A DNA stretch of 61,353 nt from Deltaproteobacteria bacterium (lineage in GTDB: Bacteria > Desulfobacterota > Binatia > Binatales > Binataceae): the NCBI GenBank assembly GCA_021817345.1, contig JAKAVC010000156.1, positions 1 to 61,353 on the forward strand, given 5' to 3'. Position numbers and translations under genes: made by a program. Each line of letters opens with the position of its first letter. The stretch's first letter is position 1. Of the stretch, positions 58,732 through 61,353 are shown in pieces. The notes beneath the pieces are model-generated. The model had not been told where the DNA came from. It was given only the letters and a program-made list of their open reading frames with translations, and searched no databases.

Positions 58732-59466
58732 ATGGCCAGAACCAGACCTGCCGACCGCGTCGCGAGCCTGATCGATGCGGCAATCCGCGTCTTCTGTCGC
58801 AAGGGTTTCCGCCGCGCCCAGATGGCGGATATCGCCCGCGAGATGGGAGTGTCGCCGGGACTGCTTTACAACTATGTCGAGAGCAAGGAGGCGCTGTTTT
58901 ACCTGGTTGTCGATCAGGGTTTCGGCCAAGAGCCGGTCGAAGAAACGCTCGAGCTTCCGGTCAAGACTCCCGCGCCCGGAGCGATCGTCAAACGGATTGC
59001 TGAGCGCTTTCGGACCGCGGGCGCGATGCCCGCGCTCGCAGCCGCGATACGGCGGCCGCGCGCCGACGACCCGCGCGGCGAACTCGAAGAGGTGGTGCGC
59101 GCGCTTTACGCGATGGTGTCGCGCAGCGCCACCGCAACCACGATGATCGAGCGTTCGGCGCTCGAGCTGCCGGGCCTCGCGGACCTCTTCTATCGCCGGA
59201 TGCGCTCCAGCGTGGTCGAGCGGCTTTCGCGTCTCATCGAATCGCGCGCCGAGGCCGGACAGTACCGGCGCGCGCCACATCCCGCGGTCGCGGCGCGGCT
59301 GATTATCGAAACAATCACATGGTTCGCGCGCAACCGCCTCGGCGATCTCGCCTCGGAGAGCATCACCGATAAGGCGGCCGAAGAAACCGTCGTCGACTTT
59401 ATCGTCAATTCGCTGCTTGCGGATCGGGTACGCCACGGGCGCACGCGCGCGCCGCTCATCAGATGA
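58732..59466 (+). CDS. TetR-family transcriptional regulator
   Basis: 244 aa from ATG 58732. The N-terminal helix-turn-helix reads VASLIDAAIRVFCRKGFRRAQMADIAREMGVSPGLLYNYVESKEALF in overview, with LLYNYV as the recognition-helix end. The ligand domain has a conserved WFARNR-type C-terminal helix pair and no named effector. It is 53 bp downstream of the BBE gene and probably represses it through the palindrome at 56718. Converges on the methyltransferase gene at 59459 with an 8-base overlap. Confidence 0.9.
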   Translation: MARTRPADRVASLIDAAIRVFCRKGFRRAQMADIAREMGVSPGLLYNYVESKEALFYLVVDQGFGQEPVEETLELPVKTPAPGAIVKRIAERFRTAGAMPALAAAIRRPRADDPRGELEEVVRALYAMVSRSATATTMIERSALELPGLADLFYRRMRSSVVERLSRLIESRAEAGQYRRAPHPAVAARLIIETITWFARNRLGDLASESITDKAAEETVVDFIVNSLLADRVRHGRTRAPLIR

Positions 59467-60133
59467 CGCCTGGAATCAGGCGATAGCGGACTTTCGCGCA
59501 ATAGACGCGATACTCACCGTCGTGCGCGAGCAGTTCCTCCTCAAGCCTGATTCGCCACAATAGGAACGGTATCGTGATCGCGAGCAACGCGAAGTTGCGC
59601 GCGCTCGGATAGGCTAACGCAAACCCCGTACTCAGGATGAGCCATCCGAGGTACACCGGATGACGCACTAGCCGGAACGGCCCGCGCGACACGATTCCCC
59701 GGTTCGCCGGAAGCACGCCGAAGCTCCGCCCCATGTAGATTCGCGCCGTCTCGGACAGCATCAGGCCGATAATCTCCAGCGCAAGCGCCACGCTCAGAAT
59801 CGCGCCGGACGCCGCCGGCGTCGGCCGCATCAGGCACGGCGCCGCGAACATCGCACCGGTCGCGGCGAACGCCCGCACATCGAGCATCGCGGCCCGCGGC
59901 GCAACCCGAACCAGCGAGAGCGCGCCCATGATTATGGCACCCGCAGCCCATATCGCGTTGGCAAGGCCGGTGCCGTAGTGGCGAACGTTCGGATACGCGG
60001 CGACGAAGAATGCGCCCGCCAGCAGGATATTGCCGCCCAGATGCCTGAGTTGTGCGGCGCGGCTCACCGACCCGTCGCTCTCGCGTTTGGGGCGGGCGGT
60101 TACCGCGGGCGCTCGAGATGGTGCCACGGCCAT
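59459..60133 (-). CDS. Isoprenylcysteine carboxyl methyltransferase-like membrane protein
   Basis: 224 aa from ATG 60133; a longer frame to 60454 is of poor quality and rejected. Five or so hydrophobic segments. The C-terminal region GIVSRGPFRLVRHPVYLGWLILSTGF with RHPxYxG, then RIRLEEELLAHDGEYRVYCAKVRYRLIPG, is the ICMT/PEMT signature that binds SAM at the membrane. Bacterial members methylate lipids or unknown small molecules. Head-to-head with nothing close; tail overlaps the TetR gene. Confidence 0.85.
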   Translation of the reverse strand: MAVAPSRAPAVTARPKRESDGSVSRAAQLRHLGGNILLAGAFFVAAYPNVRHYGTGLANAIWAAGAIIMGALSLVRVAPRAAMLDVRAFAATGAMFAAPCLMRPTPAASGAILSVALALEIIGLMLSETARIYMGRSFGVLPANRGIVSRGPFRLVRHPVYLGWLILSTGFALAYPSARNFALLAITIPFLLWRIRLEEELLAHDGEYRVYCAKVRYRLIPGVI

Positions 60134-60467
60134 GAGTGATCGTTTTGCATCGGGGCAGGCGCTGACGCAATGAAGCCGCGCAGCCGCAGGCGGTTCGCGT
60201 CGCTTATCTTGCGATTCGACCGCCAGACCGAGTCCCTGATACGCTTTTTCGCGTATAAATCGCGTCGCGCTTCGAGATATTCTTATGTTGGTTTCGCTGC
60301 GATGATGTGGGCCCGCGCCCGGCGCGGGCGTCGCGTTTTTTTCGATTGCGGGATGAGTGAGGCGTGATGGGCGGGCGGCGCGCGGCGCGTTGTCGCGCGC
60401 GGCGAGTCTCAGTATAAAGGATGGACGCGGGGAGAAAGGGACTTCCCCGCACACGCCGGCCTCAAGT

Positions 60468-60553
60468 GCCGAGGTGGCGAAACGGCAGACGCAGAGGACT
60501 CAAAATCCTCCGTGGGCAACCACATGCGGGTTCAAGTCCCGCCCTCGGCACCA
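60468..60553 (+). tRNA. tRNA-Leu (anticodon CAA)
   Basis: 86 nt including CCA. Acceptor GCCGAGG/CCTCGGC, 7 bp, discriminator A. The anticodon stem GAGGA/TCCTC encloses loop CTCAAAA (anticodon CAA). The long variable arm (CGTGGGCAACCACATG) marks the class II fold, and T loop is TTCAAGT. It is a substrate type of TrmL, encoded at 22741. tRNA-Leu 3' ends are frequent integration sites, and a defence-type gene follows. Confidence 0.96.
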
Positions 60554-60582
60554 AATTTCTCCCGACAATTGCTGCGATTTCT

Positions 60583-60651
60583 AGCGCGGTTGACTTTGGC
60601 TGTTAAGTCCCCCGCGCAGATTTCGCGGCCGACTTTGGCTGAACTTTGGCT
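60583..60651. repeat. Short direct repeats downstream of tRNA-Leu
   Basis: GCGCGGTTGACTTTGGCTG (to 60602) and TCGCGGCCGACTTTGGCTG (to 60641) match at 16 of 19; a third GAACTTTGGCT ends at 60651. They start 30 bp after the tRNA and may mark an integration junction. Confidence 0.6.
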
Positions 60652-60702
60652 CTTCCCCGACAGCCGACATTTCGTTTCCGACGGAAGACCGGAAGTATCT
60701 CG

Positions 60703-61341
60703 CTAAAAAAGAGGCTCGTCATCCTGGCAGGGCGGTTCGTTCTGGCCGTCGGAGGGCTGATTCGGGGACAGCACCTCAATCAGCCGCTCACCTTGCCCAA
60801 GCAACTGATCGTACGTCATGACCGTCATTCCCGATAGTCGAGAATTGAGACCGTGCAGTGCCTTGAGTTTTTCCGCGCTCCAGCCTTGGGAGCGTCCAAT
60901 CACAACAATTGCTCGCGGGTGGTATGCCACAATCTCGGGATGATCTCGCAGCCCGTTGGCGGCAACTTCGTGGAGTACGTCCAAGTAGCGGTGCACCTGT
61001 CCGAGCGCACGGGACACATCAGCTGAAAAGTAAAAATTTCGGTGGTCGCCGTCATACAAAAGGACCTCACGATCAGGTCTCTTGAGTTCGACGATGTCTC
61101 GATAGCCGGAGATAACGGTCGGCAGCAACAGGTCAATTGAGTCGCCGGCAGAGATATCTCGCACGTCGTCACTGATGACGTATGCATTTCCGAATGCCCA
61201 GGAATGCTGTTTGCACCATGTCTGATAGGGGAGCAATTGCCGAAAGTTGTGGATTGGATGACGGCATGAAAAAGGCGGCGTACCCTTCCGCGTAAGCACT
61301 ACGCAGCACCCGGTGGGAGCCGGGTGGAAGGAGGACGCCAC
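60703..61341 (-). CDS. Shedu-like (SduA, DUF4263) nuclease, 5' end uncertain
   Basis: The frame is open to the right edge; GTG 61341 is the outermost start visible (212 aa). The domain begins about FRQLLPYQTWCKQHSWAFGNAYV and shows a PD-(D/E)xK core: Asp70 in GDSIDLLLP, Glu85-x-Lys87 in IVELKRP, and Gln115 in RALGQVHRYL, as in the Shedu anti-phage nuclease. IVVIGRSQGWSAEKL is also typical. The first 30 residues (TGCCVVLTRKGTPPFSC) lie inside a nested inverted repeat and do not look like native protein, so the true gene may be truncated at its 5' end. Located 150 bp from tRNA-Leu, facing it. Confidence 0.65.
   Translation of the reverse strand: MASSFHPAPTGCCVVLTRKGTPPFSCRHPIHNFRQLLPYQTWCKQHSWAFGNAYVISDDVRDISAGDSIDLLLPTVISGYRDIVELKRPDREVLLYDGDHRNFYFSADVSRALGQVHRYLDVLHEVAANGLRDHPEIVAYHPRAIVVIGRSQGWSAEKLKALHGLNSRLSGMTVMTYDQLLGQGERLIEVLSPNQPSDGQNEPPCQDDEPLF
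61277..61339. repeat. Nested inverted repeats forming a three-way structure
   Basis: Outer arms GGCGTACCCTTCC (61277-61289) and GGAAGGAGGACGCC (61326-61339) enclose two hairpins: GCGTA-AGCAC-TACGC (61290-61304) and CACCCGG-TGGGAG-CCGGGTG (61307-61326). It covers the apparent 5' end of the Shedu-like gene and may be a mobile-element end or a structured RNA. Confidence 0.7.
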
Positions 61342-61353
61342 CGATGTTGAAGG

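Overview
The window is a GC-rich bacterial chromosome segment with tightly packed genes, many 4-base start/stop overlaps and frequent GTG/TTG starts. The order thrS-infC-rpmI-rplT-pheS-pheT-ihfA-merR, an NtrC-type two-component pair, TatA and full protein-export genes suggest a Gram-negative lineage near the old Deltaproteobacteria. The mix of diiron oxygenase-like proteins, SBP56 and a BBE-type flavoprotein would fit an uncultured soil group such as Candidatus Binatota, but this placement is inference; no rRNA or other decisive marker is present.

Layout. 1-3457 (minus): partial tatA, sigma-54 response regulator and sensor kinase. 3710-6818 (plus): a degenerate glycosidase-like TIM-barrel protein and FtsH. 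6848-14521 (minus): merR, ihfA, pheT, pheS, rplT, rpmI, infC, thrS and tRNA-Val. 14653-22004: AI-2E family permease, SDR, CCA-adding enzyme and a three-gene nucleoside-type ABC importer without its binding protein. 22014-22745: two copies of a MITE-like repeat around a small zinc-ribbon gene. 22741-24158 (minus): trmL, DUF1285, dtd. 24248-30801 (plus): lgt, a TlpA-like redoxin, ctpA, xseA, xseB, tlyA and a ROK kinase. 30838-36097: LysM protein, small secreted protein, DUF2231 protein, enoyl-CoA hydratase, GPH symporter, lipoprotein.

36300-48862 is the metabolically unusual part. It holds a TetR regulator with an AurF/R2-like diiron protein, an amidase, an O-methyltransferase, an NHL-type beta-propeller lipoprotein, and two divergent paralogous diiron proteins. 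The rightward paralogue is followed by an SCP2-like protein, a hemerythrin-like protein, a selenium-binding-protein/methanethiol-oxidase homologue and a membrane protein. The divergent pair is preceded on both sides by matching candidate sigma-54 (-24/-12) promoters. 48965-54311 is a TolC/adaptor/RND efflux operon. A sulfurtransferase follows, flanked by the RND gene tail and a degenerate second copy of that tail.

55790-61353 shows signs of genome remodelling: an HD-domain gene cut short by a 131-bp inverted-repeat element, a BBE flavoenzyme whose Tat signal only makes sense from an AUU start, a TetR regulator with a perfect palindromic candidate operator, an ICMT-like methyltransferase, tRNA-Leu(CAA), short direct repeats, and a Shedu-like (DUF4263) nuclease gene running off the right edge through a nested inverted-repeat structure.
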